DNA from: Saccharum officinarum
Lineage: Eukaryota > Streptophyta > Magnoliopsida > Poales > Poaceae
DNA: 64,000 nt
Direction: 5' to 3'
NCBI GenBank assembly: GCA_020631735.1
Contig: CM036188.1
Coordinates: 14,054,214 to 14,118,213, forward strand
A model generated the notes under the pieces. The model was not told the DNA's origin, ran no database searches, and saw only the letters and a list, made by a program, of their open reading frames with translations. The first letter of the stretch is position 1. The number at the start of each line of letters is the position of its first letter. Shown one piece after another: positions 44,536 to 56,339 of the stretch. A program made the translations under genes and the position numbers.

Positions 44536-47500
44536 ATGGATCGATTTTCCCTGCTGCGCAAGAAACGATCGAGAGCGGGTGCGGCCGATCTCGACCCCAG
44601 CCACTAGTTGCGATCTGTTGTTACAGGCAGACGTCTCTGTCAGGCTGTCAGCTCATCCCGATGGAAAAGGAATGGTAGAAAGGGTGATGATCTACTCGAG
44701 TACTCGTATACCTATCTCTCGCCGGCGAGGGGAAAAAAGGGCGGGGAAAAGGGAGCGGCTGGACTCGAGGGTGGCGTCGTTCCAAGGAGGCTGAGGCAGG
44801 CAACGCAGACGCAGACATGCAGTGCTGTGTGCTTGTGCGCCGCCCTGGATTGGAGCCTTGATTCCCAAGCAAATGATCTGCCCATCCCAATCCGTGGTGG
44901 CCGTCAGTGTCAGGTACTAGTGCTCCTACTATTTGATCTTGCGAAGCACGTCTTTTAGTAGTACTACTAGTAGCTCATGTCATCGGATGAGGGGTTCAGG
45001 TTCAAGGCCTGAATCGAAAGAAAAGCCTTGCTGCTGTTGTTGCCTGCGAATGATCTGCCTGCCTGCGCAGACCTTCAATTCTGAAACAAATCTCTGCTTT
45101 GCCTTAGGAGCCGCCGCACGGCCGCAGGATCGATTTCCCTTGCGCAGGCTCAACATTTTTTGCTCCTCCTCAGTCACAGGAATAATCCCCTGTCCTGTCC
45201 TGCAGCGTGCGGGGACGAGGGAGTTGATGCAGCTCAGGCTGCAGCAGCCACCGGCAGTGCCAAGAGGCGTTTGCACCCTGCTGTAACTGTAACTGTAACT
45301 GTTGTGCACATACGCCGCCCGCGCAGCACATGGCCGTGGATCCACACGCACAACAGCAAAGTCGCAGTGAACAGCAGCACAAGACAGAGATCTGCTGGTT
45401 GGCACGAACAAACAGTGCCTGGCGCCATGCATGCACGCACGCTACATAGAGCGTCGCTGTAGAAGTAGAACCAGCCAGAAATCGATGGGTTCATTCGGCT
45501 GCACGTACGTAACATAAGAGTGTAGGAGTAATGCACAGTGACATCGCGGGCGCTCATCTTGTGTTGCCCGCTGATGGTTTCGCCCTATTCGCTTCAACCG
45601 TATATCAACCGTGTTACAGTTTTTTTTTTCTCTCTCGTAACAATCGGCCGCCTTATATCAGTCGCAGTCGCAGAAACGTCAACCTGGCAGGTTTGCGGGC
45701 AAACAGGAGGCGTCCGCGTCATCTATCGGGCACAGTGGGCACTGCGTATGCGTACGTACGAAAGGGAAAAAGCGGACAACCAACAAGTGGATCGGGCGAA
45801 CCCCCACCCCATTATTCGGTTTCGGATAGCAACGCCTCCGCTACCTTCCCGCTACCATACACAAGTCACGAAATAATTCAAATTAGTAAATGCATGCGGA
45901 ATACAAACGATGCGCCAATCAAACGCATGGACAATTTTGTATCCCCAGCCTTGTGATGAATTAACTGAGAAAAGGGAGAAAACCTGCATCGTCGTCCGTC
46001 GTCGCCGGGCCGGGCCTCTTTACCGTCTTCTTCGCCCGCTGCTGACGTGCAGGCCGCCCTTTCTCTTCCTTGTCTCGTCTCATCTGATCTGTGTCCGTCC
46101 AAGGAAGACGACGATCGATCATCGCCCTAGCTCGCTCGCTCAGGCTCAGCTCCGCTCAAGTGTCCTCGTAGGCTGGTACATGCATGCATCATGTTGATCT
46201 ATCTACCGTAGTAGTAGTACGTACGTGGGAACGCCTGGACCTCGCTGGCCGGATGGATACGTACGTACTGTAACTATCTACTCCCGCTTGCCGGATCGCC
46301 GGGCGGGTCACGGGCCAGCGGCTTGCCAAAGGCCGGCCCCACCGGGTCAACCACGAGTAGCGACCAGACCACCACCCCCACCCCCACCCCCAGCCGTGTG
46401 TCCGTGTCCACGTGCCCCGCCCGGCCCGGGTCTCGCGCCCCGCGGCTGCGCCCACCGCGCTCACCCGCCCGTACCCGCCCGCCGGCTCCCGAAACTGCCC
46501 CGGGTCCGCCGCCGACGCCTGGGCACCGGGCCGGGGACAACTCCGTCAACTCGTTCGCGCCGCGGTGCCGGTGGGAAGTGGGCACCAACGCCGCCCCCCG
46601 CGTCGCGTGCGCGTGTGCTCGGGGCTCGGCCACCCACGCGGACCTGGCCCGCTCCTCCTCCCCGCCCGCGTCCGCCGCGGTCAGACACAGTACTGCTGCT
46701 GCCTGCGGAGCTGCGGATTAGATTAGAGAACACAAACAACTCGGTTTCTTTTACTAATCTATCTAATCACAACCAAATCCTGCTCCTCCTTCTCGTCCTC
46801 GTCGTCGTCGTCCTGCTGAAGCCTGACCTGACCACCGACCGACTGCCTGAGCCTGACTGACCGGGCCAGCAATGGCCAAGCGGAGGATCTGGACTGCTTG
46901 GACTGGTCTCCACCATCCGTCCGTAGCGATCCATCCCCTCAGAGATTAAACTAAACCCAACACTTTAATTAATTTTTTTTCTATCATCAAAAGAAGCAAA
47001 CGACTAGTAGTACGTAGAATAAACAACGGCCGCGCCTCCTCCGGTGTCCCGTCGCACGCACGAGCACGAGCTTTTCTCTTTTTGCGGATCCGTCCCTGCA
47101 GATCCCCGGATTTGCGTTCGTGCGCGCGTCCTACCCGCACCGCACGATCGCGGCCTGCTGCCTGCTGCTGCCACGGATGGGTACGTGGAGCGCGCCCAAT
47201 TTATTGTGCGTCGCCGTCGCTTGTGGTTGAAGGTCGCACGGAAGGCACATGCGCTTACTATGCCTGCTCACCCGATTACTTTTCCGTCCTGCTAGTATAT
47301 TTACTTAGTGCTCCTTAATTAGTTATTACTCCACCGTACGTCTCCATCTGCGCACAGTCTATCTGCTCAAGTTCACGCCAGCCACCTGCCACATCAGCTC
47401 TGAGATCTACCGAGATTTCCTTCCCACGTGGCAGGGAGCACCACAAATGGTGCTTCACGCATGTTTCGTTCAATTGAAACATGACACTACAGCATAGTAC

Positions 47501-48320
47501 CAGTTTACTACTAGATACACAGGAATCAAAAAGCTTAATATAGACTGTCGGGAACACAGGAACCATACAATGTTGGATTGATGTAAATACAGATTAGAGT
47601 TCATAGGGAAAAAGTGAAGCTCCTCTTCTCCTTATCTAGTATCAAGTTCTTTTTCTTTTGTCTATACTCTAATGAAGTTTTCTGACGAGGAACATAAACA
47701 AGGCAAACTTGATTAGCATGTGAGTGAACTAGTGTCCGCAGGAAATTTTCCCATAGCTCTGAGCACATTTTTTAGTTTCCTCCACGTACGGTCTCCGTTC
47801 CCTTTACGATGGAAAGTCTTTCTCATATCCAAACACTTCGTCTCCGTTCATCAAACCTCTATTTTTTCTACATTTTTCTTTCATTTCAAATGGAGCTCTA
47901 GATATAGACCTATGTCTAGATAGATACAATATAACTTATGAATCTAGAAAAACTAAAATAACTTATAATTCTTGTCTGGAGTCATTATTACGATGTCACG
48001 ACACAAAACCCAGGGACACCACGACTCATCACCAAGGACTCGTGAGCAATTACAATGGTTCCCAAGGGCCCTCATAGCAAAACCACCTTAATCAAAAAAA
48101 AAATCTAAACAAAAAAACCCGAAAACATTCCGAAACCAGAGGAATATTTGCGCCCACAAAAATAAATAAAAGCGCTGCTAGTACTCCACCTCGCCACTAA
48201 ACTACTCCAACCGCCATGATTAGCCCAGACGAGAGACGAGAGCTTCCAGCTTCGGACTGACCCTTTCTTCCCAAACCTTCCGAAACCAAATAAACTAATC
48301 CCCTCCCCTAATCGCGTCAT
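44536..48320. other. Gene-poor region upstream of the ROH1-like gene
   Basis: Many short GC-driven open frames occur on both strands, especially 45000-45560 and 46220-46860, but none shows a family motif or plausible exon structure. Short palindromes (tacgtacgta) are frequent near 45730 and 46200-46270. No RNA gene or clear transposon boundary was found. Confidence 0.4.
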
Positions 48321-48329
48321 CCCCACACA

Positions 48330-48335
48330 TATATA
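48330..48335 (+). promoter_or_regulatory. Possible TATA box of the ROH1-like gene
   Basis: The word tatata lies in a CT/AC-rich setting 230 bp before the start codon, with a plausible leader between. No intron is evident in that leader. Confidence 0.35.
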
Positions 48336-48566
48336 CGTACCACCACCCTCCCCATCACCATTCACTCATCCACCACCTCCACCACCACCACCAACGGCGC
48401 CGCACGCAATCTCAATCTCACCGGAAAAACGCCTGCTTGGGTTGAGTCAGAGTTGAGCTGAGCCGCCATGTGCCTGCGGACCCGCTGAGCCAAAACCCCC
48501 GCTCCTACCCTACCGTTCCCTCTCCAAGATCCGCGCTTTGATTCGTCCGCCGCCGCCGCCGAGACC

Positions 48567-49835
48567 ATGCCGGCCACGGACCTCCAGGGCTCCTCCGCGT
48601 CGACGCACGCCCACTCCTCCCCGTTCTCCTCCTTCGGCCGCACGCTCCTCTCCCTCCGCCGCGACGCCGCCCCGGCGGCATCCGCGATGCCGCCGCCCGG
48701 GCCCGCCGTCGACCCGGAGCTCGAGGAGTTCCACGCCCACGTCGCCGCGCACCTCGCCGACCTGAGCTCAGCCGGCGCTGGTGGGCAGGGGGAGGAGGAG
48801 TTCATGTCCGTCCCGTGGATCCGGCGCCTGCTGGAGGCGTTCCTGCTGTGCCAGGACGAATTCCGGGAGGCGCTTGCCGAGGCGCGCCACCGCGGCGGGG
48901 TCACGGCCCCGGCGGAAAAGCTGATGGCGGAGTTCGGCGAGCGCGCCGTCAAGGCGCTCGACGTCTGCAACGCGGCGCGCGACGGCGTCGACCAGGCGCG
49001 CCGCTGGGAGCGCCTCGCGGGCATCGCGGCCTCCGTCCTGCTGGCTCCCGCCGAGGGGCAGATCCACGAGGGCCAGCTCCGGCGGGCGCGGAAGGCGCTC
49101 TCGGACCTCTCCGTGCTCCTCATCGACGACGCCGCCGCCGCGGCGGGCGCCGGCGGCGGCCTCGCCTCGTTCCTCTCGTCCCACCGCAACCGCTCCTTCG
49201 GCCGCGCGCGGGCCTCCCCCTCCCGCGCCTCCTCCTCGTCCTCCACCTCGTCGCCCTCCGCGCACTTCCGCTCGCTCTCGTGGAGCGTGTCCCGCACCTG
49301 GTCCGCGGCGCGCCAGCTGCAGGCCATCGGGGCCGGCCTGGCCGCGCCGCGCGCCAACGAGGCCGCCGCGGCCCCGGCCTACGCCATGGGCTGCCTGCTC
49401 CACCTCGCCTCCTGGGCGCTCGTCGCCGCCGTGCCCTGCCCGGACCGCGCCGCCGCGCTCCAGGCGCACCACCACCTCCCGTCCCCGCCGCCGCGCGCCG
49501 CGTTCCCCTGGGCGCCGCCGCTCCTCGCGCTCCAGGAGCGATTCGCCGAGGAAGGGAAGCGCAAGGACCGGCGCAACTCGTGCGGTCTGCTCAGGGAGAT
49601 CCACGCGCTGGAGAAGTGCGCGCAGAGGCTCGCGGAGGCCATCGACGCCGCGCCCGTCCCTCTCACGGGCGAGCGGGAAGCCGAGGTGCGGGAGGCCGCG
49701 GCCGAGCTCGCCGCGGCGTGCGCCGGCATGAAGGACGGGCTGGACCCGCTGGAGAGACAGGTCCGGGAGGTCTTCCACCGCATCGTGCGCAGCCGAATGG
49801 AGGGCCTCGATTCTCCGATGCTCAATGCCGATTGA
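48567..49835 (+). CDS. ROH1 / BYPASS1-related protein
   Basis: An intronless gene for 422 residues. The amino end MPATDLQGSSAS followed by SFGRTLLSLRRD is the mark of the plant ROH1 group (DUF793, BYPASS1-related). In Arabidopsis ROH1 binds an Exo70 exocyst subunit and affects secretion in the seed coat; that role is inferred here by family. The protein is mostly helical and Ala-rich. Conserved parts include VPWIRRLLEAFLLCQDEFR (near 85-103), VKALDVCNAARDGVDQ (near 128-143), a basic Ser-rich loop with FRSLSWSVSRTWSAARQLQ (near 233-251) and the carboxyl helix DPLERQVREVFHRIVRSRMEGL. One hydrophobic stretch (MGCLLHLASWALVAAVPCP, near 273) may touch the membrane. GC content is very high. Long open frames on the opposite strand are shadows. 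No defect is seen. Confidence 0.93.
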   Translation: MPATDLQGSSASTHAHSSPFSSFGRTLLSLRRDAAPAASAMPPPGPAVDPELEEFHAHVAAHLADLSSAGAGGQGEEEFMSVPWIRRLLEAFLLCQDEFREALAEARHRGGVTAPAEKLMAEFGERAVKALDVCNAARDGVDQARRWERLAGIAASVLLAPAEGQIHEGQLRRARKALSDLSVLLIDDAAAAAGAGGGLASFLSSHRNRSFGRARASPSRASSSSSTSSPSAHFRSLSWSVSRTWSAARQLQAIGAGLAAPRANEAAAAPAYAMGCLLHLASWALVAAVPCPDRAAALQAHHHLPSPPPRAAFPWAPPLLALQERFAEEGKRKDRRNSCGLLREIHALEKCAQRLAEAIDAAPVPLTGEREAEVREAAAELAAACAGMKDGLDPLERQVREVFHRIVRSRMEGLDSPMLNAD

Positions 49836-50364
49836 GCTCTATCAAGATCATCATCATCTTGCCTGCCTTTGATCTCGCAATGTGGTGGTGCTAGGTAGCT
49901 ATCCTGTTCTTTCTTTTTCCGCTCTTGTGATCAGCTAGTGGTAAGTATAAAATGTGTATCCTTCTGTAAAGGATTACGGAAAAGGGAGAGGGAAGGTGTC
50001 ATCTTTAGGTAAAGATGATTCCTTATTCCCATGTTTTGATGCTGCATTTGGTGTATATCGTCGCGTTTTTGATAGTGTCACGTCTGTGTGCAGCTAATTC
50101 TCGAGCAATTTGTGTCGCTTTTGAAATGTGACTTTCATTGACAATGCTAACAACCAGAAAAAATATATGTAGTTTAACTTTGCACATTTCTTGGTTCTTG
50201 TCTTTGGGTTACCATGTTCTGCTATTTCGATCGTTTATTCTGGAGGTTTACTTAGGCTTTATTCTATCAGCATTATTTGTGACACCACAACAACTACAAT
50301 TCCTTGGTGATCAATTTGTGAGAAGCCAGATTTTTCAGAATTCTATCTAAATGGGCTCATGTAA

Positions 50365-50720
50365 TGCATGAGTTGGTTGCGTGTCTCAATCTGGCAATAT
50401 GTCTATGAGTGGTATATTGTGGATTACTCATCTGCATTATGAATTGATTGACTTGTGTGACGTATCAATATATTTATTATGAGTTGCAAAGTGAATATCT
50501 GAAGAATAGGACCAGCTGGATGCGTCTTTTATATATTAAAAATAAATTGGGTCTGGATGGTATAGCATATTTCAGAATAGAAGCCTCAACCTTCTCGATG
50601 GAGAAAAGGAAAAACAAGTTGCAAGATATTTTGGAGGTACTGAAAAGGTGCTGATCATGGAGATAGCGTATCATTTCGTTTTCTGTACTTAATGAAATTG
50701 CAGTATTTGGGTTTATGCTT
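50365..50720 (+). repeat. First copy of a diverged segmental duplication
   Basis: Shares an ordered series of blocks with 51150-51485, offset by about 790 bp. Examples are tctggcaatatg, aattgattgacttgtgtg, atttcagaatagaagcctca, gatattttggaggtactga and cagtatttgggttt. Confidence 0.75.
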
Positions 50721-51149
50721 ATCCAAATGTTATGCTTTTGCAATTTGTTCAGTAGATGATAGATGACATCAAGGTGGTTAAAATTCTGATCCCAAATCAT
50801 AGATTCTACTTACTAGAATCAGCCTGTGATAAACTAAAATCGTAAAATCGCACCATAGAATCGCGACTTTTAACAACTATGGGTGACAAGTGACATGGAC
50901 CATTTCTGATTTGCAGCAAACATGTGATTCACTTCTGATATGTGCCGTACTGCCGTTCGTTGACAATTCTAAAAAAAAGAGACAAGGCCCTTCTTTTTCT
51001 GAGATCAAAATTTTTTGGGAGAAGTTTGGTTCCTATTCCTACCTCCATTGTTTCAATATCATGCTACTTTGGTCAGCGTCATTCCAATGACTTTACTCTG
51101 GGGTTTGTCATGCTACTAGGGTGAAAGAAATGCGGCAGTCATTGTTGGA

Positions 51150-51485
51150 ATGCATATATAATTCAGTTGAGTCTAAATCTGGCAACATGATCGTCGATTG
51201 CTCTACGCTACGCCTGATGAATTGATTGACTTGTGTGCAAGAGCGAGCTATATTTCTGGGATGCAGAGAGAATAGCTGAAGGATATCAATGGAATTAACT
51301 ATATGTAGCTTTCATATTGAATAAATTGGTGTTACAATATTTCAGAGCAGAAGCTGCAACTTTTTCAGTAAGAGGACCTGCATGATATTTTGAAGGCACT
51401 AATATAATAATGAAGAGGTCGTGATCAAGGCAGTAACAATACCATTTTCCGTACCTGATGAGATGACAGTATTTGTGTTTCATCA
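51150..51485 (+). repeat. Second copy of a diverged segmental duplication
   Basis: The matching blocks are tctggcaacatg, aattgattgacttgtgtg, atttcagagcagaagctgca, gatattttgaaggcactaa and cagtatttgtgttt. Neither copy has a long open frame. Confidence 0.75.
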
Positions 51486-51623
51486 AATCTCAGGCTGTTG
51501 CCGCTTTAGTGCGGCAGTTGGATGTGCTCTTTTCTTTCTCCTACCTAGTGTCAGCCATTGTCAGATTGTACGAAGATGTGGCCAAAAGCTAGCGTCGCTA
51601 CCTGATCAGTATTTATAATCAGG

Positions 51624-51690
51624 TTGGACTAATCCCTTCCTGCTAATAAACTATTGCCGGACTAATCCCTTCCTGTCAAACTATTGCCTT
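51624..51690 (+). repeat. Short tandem duplication, 33-bp period
   Basis: The phrase ggactaatcccttcctg followed by aactattgcc occurs twice in a row with a small indel. Confidence 0.7.
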
Positions 51691-52982
51691 TTTAACATAG
51701 TGCCTGCACACTACGTAGACTTTGGTAACTTTACTTATTTCCTAATGTTCATCTCTGAACCCTTTTTAAGATTCTACCTCATTGAAACCTAATAAATAAA
51801 CACAAGCCGAATACATAATACTCTGATTGCTGATGTTCTTTACAGTTTGGTTGTAAGAAGCGACAGCTCAGCTTTGCGCCTGCAAACTGCCATCGCCAGT
51901 TGGATGAAGAATGTTTCAGCAGATATAGCTGCAGCTGACAAGTGTCGACAATGTGCAGAACAGAGGAAACACCAACTGAGGAAAAGATCTTATGTTCTCT
52001 CGTCGTGGCCTTTTTTACTCATGATCATCACTGAAAAATGCAGCAGGGTGAGGTTCCACCATCATTAGACGCATGATGATGCATCATCAGCACTGTCACA
52101 TGTGCCCTCTCTGTAGTCTGTAACCTCACTAACCTCTTCCTTTTTGCTGCCAGTAAGCATGCATTATCATGGCCTGCTGGCTGCTGCAGGTTCACCTGCC
52201 ACACATGAGCCTGTTCACAAGAGGCAAGAGGAAGAGGTGGTTTCTGACTTTGTATTTTGCCTGGGCATGGGCATGGGCATCTCCGTCGTCGTCAACTCGC
52301 CATTATCGTCGTCATCATTGTCACTTTTCATCAGTGTCTGTCTGCAGTACACAACAAGGAGGAGAAGGGATGCCGTGACGGCATGCGGCTGCCGCGAGCT
52401 CCAGCGTTTGGAAGCGTTTCCATGGACCGCACTGCGTTGGCCTGACGCCCAGAGGCCAGAGCGGCTGTTCTTCGTGTTCCTTCGTCTGCTGTCGGTCGTC
52501 TGTGGTCTCCATTGCTGACTGACCTCTCTCGCTTTTTCTTTCCAGCTGGTGGTGCTGCGGGGGAAGAGGACAAGCCTCGTGTGATGCAGCGCAGGCGCAG
52601 GTGTGGTCGGCTGGCGGCTGCAGGCGCTCACCTGCCGCTGCTGCAGCGTGCGTGCGACCCCGTTGGTCCCGTCCGGCGTTCCCACATTGTTGGGCCTGGG
52701 CCTGGGCGTCACCGGTGCGTCATGCTGGCGTCACCTCGCCGGAGGCACGGGCCCCACTTGTCAGTGTCATGCTTGCAGCGCCTCATGAGTCATGATCATG
52801 ACTATCCGGTGCCTTTGGTACATCCCGGGAAGGATTCTATTTTTTTTTTTAATTTTCGTTAGATAAGGAAGATTCCCAGAGCCTTCTGCCAGAGATGAAA
52901 ATCATTTTTCATTATTAATTTCTGAGATATACTATTTCTACCCCTACAAATTATTCCAGTGATTATTTTGGATGGATTTATA

Positions 52983-55582
52983 TTTTTTTTTTGAGGAAAA
53001 TCGCCCTTTATTAGCTCATAATTGAATTACAAACACCATCGGGTCAGGTGATAAAAACCAGACATGTCTACTAAAAGACATGGATACAGAGCTCTTAGCT
53101 AATCTATGCGCATCCACATTCAAACTAATTCGTTCATGTATGAACTCCACGTGGAGGAAGGTTGCTCTCCTTCACTTTGATCTCCTTTACTATTGGCCCG
53201 TATAGCCCCATTCCCTCCTCATGGATATTCTTCACTGCATTGATACAGTCACAAGCCACCCTAACTTGTGCAGTAGCAGGTCCGATGCCAGCGCCAAACC
53301 CTCGCAGCAAGCTATCGTTTCCACTACTTACGGGTTGGTTATGCCTTCCAACAGTAGCACTGATGCTCCCAAAAAGTTCCCTGCTTCATCTCTCGCCACT
53401 GCAGATGCGACAGAAAGATCAGAGGCCTTTGCCATTGCTGCATCAACATTTATTTTTACAAGACCAGGCGGTGGGGTAGCCATCTCGACAATGACGCTGG
53501 CAGTCTGCCCCCGCTACTCCCCTTGAGCTGGCTTGGTCACCATGAGCTCTTCTAGATACCTCTCCACAAAGAAGTGTGTGGATAAGGGGCTTTGCAAAAC
53601 ATTCTCGTGAATCACCATTCGCCTCGCATACCAAATCGCCCACAAGCGGATCACAACCCGTATAATTGCCTCATGAGACAACTGTCTTCGACACCGCCGC
53701 TAACTATGCTCTCGCGTCTCCTTCACTGGTCATACATATTGCTCCCGCAATCTCATCTTGCTCCAATGCCCAGACGACCTTCGCCATATGACACTCCAGG
53801 AGGGAGTGTTTCTAGGAATCCGGGCCACTGCAAACACTACACGGGCAGTGGTCCACTATGTTTCTCCGATGCCAGACATACCGTGCTAGCCGCCAGAGAA
53901 AGACCCTTATCTTGGATGGCACCTGCACCTTCCATAAAGCAGCCCACTCCTTCTCTTCTTCCCTCGTATTTGATCTGCCAGCCGTGTGCTCTAACCAGTT
54001 TGATCTCCTCTCTCTTGTGTGAATCCAATGATACTCGTACGAGCGGCACGTAGGCCTAACTTGATCCCCGGCGGGCATATTCTTGGCCCAACCTTGGCCA
54101 TGACATAGAAGCCTTTAAACTAGCCCACCAAGGCTGGCAGATGAGAAGGCCCACCCAGCATATTTCAGTTAGGAAAAAGTCCATTTTTGCCCAACCAAAA
54201 TCATGGTAAGCCAAAATCAAGGCTTGCTAAAATCAAAATTTGCCAAAGTTAGGGCAAAAAATATAGGGTACAGTTGGTTGAGTGCCACAGCAATGGTAAG
54301 AAAGCACTTTTTTCTCTCATACAATTTAAGAAGTTTGTAGAAACTTGCCAAAACTTTAGCCATAGACATCGGTGCACCAATTCTTTGGCAAAGAACCAAG
54401 TAGTGACTAAAAATTTTGGCTTGCCATGGTTTTGGTTAGGCACAAATTGAAAGCCAACCAATCAGGCTCTAAACTTTTTGCCGTAGATCGATTTTCCTCC
54501 TAAAAAGTCGAAAACCGTATATGTATCTTACCCCTTGAACTCCTAAAACCATTGAAGTTTATAGAACCTCTCTGCCTTAGTTTCAAGACAGTTTTATATA
54601 TTTTGGCTATAAAATCTGGTAAATACTTGATAAAGTTTTTAAACCATAGAAAATATTTCTAAGTTTCTAAAAATTCTAAGAAAATACTAGAGATAGATTG
54701 GGACATGAAGATCCGAGAAAATAGTTTAGAGCACGATGAGGAGCTGGCTAGGCACCTATGGGCAACGAGGTGCGACAGAATTTTGGTGAACATAGGGGCA
54801 ATGTTCAGAGTAGTTATCATCTTCTTGTTATCTCGATCATGAGTGTTTTTGCTGAACATAGCTAATATATTTTGCAGGTGACATGCACATTCGTTGATTT
54901 GCTTTCAGAAGTAACAATGAGTCATCTACAAACAAGAGGTGATTAATGCTCAGCACATGCACTCCTTCCAATTCTCCTATGTCCTCCGCCACATTCAAGA
55001 GAGAAGAGAAGCCCTATGCACAAATCAAGAACAGATAGGAAGAAATTGGGTCCCCTTATCTTAATCCACGTTCGGGGTACAACTTCCTCTGTCTGGTCAT
55101 CATCCACCTTGACTTTATAAGAGACAGATATCACACACCTCATAACGGTGTTGACCCAGTTCTCATGAAAGCCCAATTTCAGCATCATTATCTTCAAAAA
55201 GTGCCACTCAACACGATCATATGCTTTACTCATGTCTAGTTTAACGGCTGCAAACCCTTCCTTGCCCGATCTCTTATTTTCCAAAAAAATGTGTCATCTC
55301 ATAAGCCAAAAGGATATTATCCGTAATTAATATCCCGGGTACAAAAGCACTTTGGCGGGGGGATATAATATCGGATAGAATACCTTTCAGTCTATTAGAT
55401 AAAACTTTGGAAATGATCTTATAGACGGCAGTGCACAAACTAATCAGCCTAAGATCTTTCAATTTCTCTAGGTTTTGGACTTTCGGTACAAGCACAACCA
55501 CTGTGTCATTCCACCCACTCGGCATTGCACCACCCGAGAGATAGTTTTTAACCTCACGGACAATGTCATCACCCACAATATG
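52983..55582 (-). mobile_element. Decayed L1-type LINE
   Basis: Minus-strand non-LTR retrotransposon. A T-run at 52983-52992 is the poly(A) tail. In element order there is reverse transcriptase (55576-55274, GWNDTVVVLVPKV, ISLCTAVYKIISKVLSNRL, SAFVPGILITDNI; then 55284-54943, VKLDMSKAYDRVEWHFL). A zf-RVT segment follows (54078-53812, LWKVQVPSKIRVFLWRLAR). An RNase H-like part lies near 53500-53280 (KINVDAAMAKAS, ARDEAGNFLGASVLL). Frames are broken by stops and shifts, the catalytic FADD-type region is not seen intact, and a MITE-like insert lies near 54180-54475. The 5' part is cut off at a retrotransposon fragment near 55583. Confidence 0.88.
54180..54475. mobile_element. MITE-like inverted repeat inside the LINE
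   Basis: Left part gcccaaccaaaatcatgg then aagccaaaat, and right part ttttggcttgccatgg then ttttggttaggcac, are inverted copies. The right flank gccaaccaatcaggctc has no left counterpart, so one end may be truncated. No coding capacity. Confidence 0.55.
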
Positions 55583-56330
55583 CCTCTATGCCCCTATGTC
55601 TATAGCTACGTAGGACTAGGAATATCCTAGGATATACTTTAGTAGGTAGGGGCATTCCCAGATAGGTGAAAACATGTACCCGTACCCTATAAAAAGGGGA
55701 GCTAGTGTACTGTAGAAAGAGGAAGAATTGATGAGCCAACAACCATTTTGCATTGTGGCTCTATATTTGTATTGTCATTACAAGGGTCTGAGCTTTCGAT
55801 GAAGACCCACGGGACAACAGTGGCGCCGACAATGCTGCTCGACTGCAGGAACGCTCAGCATGCCATCCAAGAGAAAAACAACCGCTCCACTAAACTCGAG
55901 AGCACATGTCGTAACACTCCAAGCACTTATGCCTCGCCTTCTACTAAAACTGAGCAACCCGCAACCAAGCATAGTAGAAGCGGAAGCACCCACTTCTAGC
56001 GAACATGCGGAGATGCCCATGCCCGAGCAACAACTGTACCAGCTCCAACAAAGCTGCAAAGAGCACAAGAGAGGGACAAATTGACAGCAGTCGGCACAGC
56101 AAACCAAAGAGCCACTCTAATGGTCCTTCAAATTGCAGAGGTAAGACAACAACTAATGCTCTTGCAAGCAGATATTCAAAGCCTTCACCCAATCTAGGGA
56201 GACCATTCATCGGTATCTACGCCAAAAGCTAAACCCCCACGCCAGCTCGCAAAGCCAACAAGCAACCGCAACCATACCCAAACATTTGAAACCATATTCA
56301 ACACCTTACCAACTCCAAAGCCAATTGACC
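55583..56330 (+). mobile_element. LTR-retrotransposon leader fragment
   Basis: A TATA box (ctataaaaag, 55688-55697) is followed by a transcribed-LTR-like stretch. Near 55812 is agtggcgccgac, resembling the tggcgccg primer-binding region of grass gypsy elements, then a broken Gln/Thr/Asn-rich leader. No second LTR or pol is present. Boundaries are approximate. Confidence 0.4.
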
Positions 56331-56339
56331 ATAAATCAT

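Larger units (their letters stand above)
49836..52982. other. ROH1-like 3' UTR and downstream sequence
   Basis: The first few hundred bases are 3' untranslated region. Beyond lies a diverged local duplication (50365-50720 and 51150-51485) and a 33-bp-period tandem duplication near 51624-51690. An open frame at 51847-52068 and GC-richer frames at 52144-52860 are not recognisable. Confidence 0.45.

Noticed and set aside
46225..46860. 211-residue Pro/Arg-rich plus-strand open frame
   Set aside because: GC-driven composition without motifs; antisense and other frames are equally open there, and no splice or start context supports it.
48362..49357. 331-residue open frame on the minus strand opposite the ROH1-like gene, plus other long frames there
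   Set aside because: They arise from the very high GC content and codon bias of the real gene on the plus strand; composition is Arg/Ala/Gly-rich with no domain.
51847..52068. 73-residue plus-strand frame with protein-like composition (RLQTAIASWMKNVSADIAAA)
   Set aside because: No recognised family, no splice partner and no neighbouring gene that it fits; kept only as a note.
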